DNA of 64,000 nucleotides from Thunnus maccoyii (taxonomy: Eukaryota > Chordata > Actinopteri > Scombriformes > Scombridae). The DNA lies in NCBI RefSeq assembly GCF_910596095.1, contig NC_056550.1, positions 5,418,501 to 5,482,500 on the forward strand, written 5' to 3'. A program made the translations under genes and the position numbers. Positions 63,216 through 64,000 of this stretch are shown here, one piece after another; position 1 is the first letter of the stretch; each line of letters starts with the position of its first letter. The notes beneath the pieces are model-generated. The model had not been told where the DNA came from. It ran no database searches and saw nothing but the letters and a program-made list of their open reading frames with translations.

Positions 63216-64000
63216 CGGATTACAATGAAAATGTGTGGGTGCAAATAGGTGTAGGAGGTTTGAAAGTACTCCAAGATGACCCTTTAATAGGGTATCTCTG
63301 GAAGAGGCCCACTCTGTCAGTTGAGGGCACTTGCCCAGTTTTATGGGGCGGCTTCAATGCCTTGACCCTAACATTTTTTGCCAATTCAACACAAGTAGTA
63401 AACCTTTCAATCAGTTATACTTATTATAGATTTTACACTGAAATTATGCCTCTATCACAGGTGCATCAGATTCATTTCAATCAAGAGATCTAAACCTGTC
63501 CAAAACTGTTAATTAATAAACATTGCATGTTTGAGCTGTTTCAGTATAAATAAATGTAGATCTCACGTCAGCCATATCTCAGGGAGGTGTCCTCTTACCT
63601 TAAGGAGCTAACCAAAAGACCTCAGAGAGTGCAAGTCAGGAATTCAGAGTGTATAAAAATACAAACCAGTTTTATTCGTTTTTTACAAAAATGAGTATTA
63701 CAAAATGTAAAAAGTTAAATACAATAACTTGAAAACAAAAGTTAAAAAGGAGAAAAATTCTTCCTAGTATTAAAAGGAGTCAAAAAGGCAAGAAGGCAAA
63801 AAAGGGCAAGAGAAGCAGCGAGCCTCCAAAAGCTAAAAAGGTCAAAAAGCAAAAAGCCTCAAGACCTCTCTGGCCTCTACTTTTATATCATGCGTTTTGA
63901 AGCATCTACATCTAAAAATCCATGTATGGTCACCAACCAGAACATCAGCAAATTATTGGATCATTTTTGTTTGCATTGCACAACACAATTCTTATAACTA

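Larger units (their letters stand above)
42753..64000. other. Gene-poor, repeat-rich DNA, possibly a long intron
   Basis: Contains the listed transposon remnants, microsatellites and one unique block at 62880-63215. A minus-strand frame at 44941-44573 (122 codons) is the longest non-simple open frame but shows no recognisable domain. The final 400 bp are AAAAGG-rich with no clear identity. Confidence 0.5.

Noticed and set aside
63660-63870. AAAAGG-rich stretch resembling a Lys-rich protein
   Set aside because: Stops occur in each frame I read and there is no start context; simple-sequence bias.

Overview
The window reads as genomic DNA of a teleost fish, probably a spiny-rayed (percomorph) species. 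Genes are split into short exons with GT-AG introns and encode vertebrate proteins. The intergenic and intronic DNA is full of CA/GT and AT microsatellites, tRNA-type SINE-like sequence, an L2-type LINE fragment, Tc1/mariner, hAT-like and PIF/Harbinger-like remnants, and several unnamed dispersed repeats (called A to F here) that I recognise from percomorph genomes. There is no bacterial-style operon, CRISPR array or rRNA.

Four protein-coding genes can be reconstructed exon by exon with matching intron phases. (1) Minus strand, 4.6-10.6 kb: a ghrelin/motilin-receptor-family GPCR of about 726 residues, nearly twice the usual length, because extracellular loops 2 and 3 have grown out of simple-sequence DNA. 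(2) Plus strand, 12.2-17.1 kb: eci1, mitochondrial enoyl-CoA delta isomerase 1, 7 coding exons, 298 aa. (3) Minus strand, 19.5-23.8 kb: dnase1, secreted deoxyribonuclease I, 8 coding exons, 281 aa. (4) Plus strand, 31.8-35.0 kb: naa60, the Golgi-associated N-alpha-acetyltransferase 60, 5 coding exons, 242 aa. Its last intron is an AT-AC (U12-type) intron.

Layout: 0-4.6 kb is repeat-bearing intergenic DNA; 4.6-24 kb holds the receptor, eci1 and dnase1; 24-28.6 kb is intergenic (possible dnase1 5' exon near 24.9 kb, a long hairpin at 26.9 kb); 28.6-35 kb is naa60 with a CRE-bearing promoter and a hAT-like insertion in intron 1. From about 36 kb to the end I find no convincing coding exon. The stretch holds transposon remnants and microsatellites, one plausible orphan 5' exon with a perfect donor (about 42.5-42.75 kb), a perfect 28-bp hairpin at 47.4 kb, and a non-repetitive block at 62.9-63.2 kb with three identical E-boxes.

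The genes do not form a pathway: they are a peptide-hormone receptor, a fatty-acid oxidation enzyme, a nuclease and an acetyltransferase. In human, ECI1, DNASE1 and NAA60 all lie on 16p13.3, so the block looks like conserved synteny. The most interesting signals are the receptor's inflated loops, the AT-AC intron whose retention would stay open and give a different NAA60 C-terminus, and simple repeats lying against splice acceptors of eci1 and dnase1. No experiment or database search was possible; gene identities rest on recognising family motifs.
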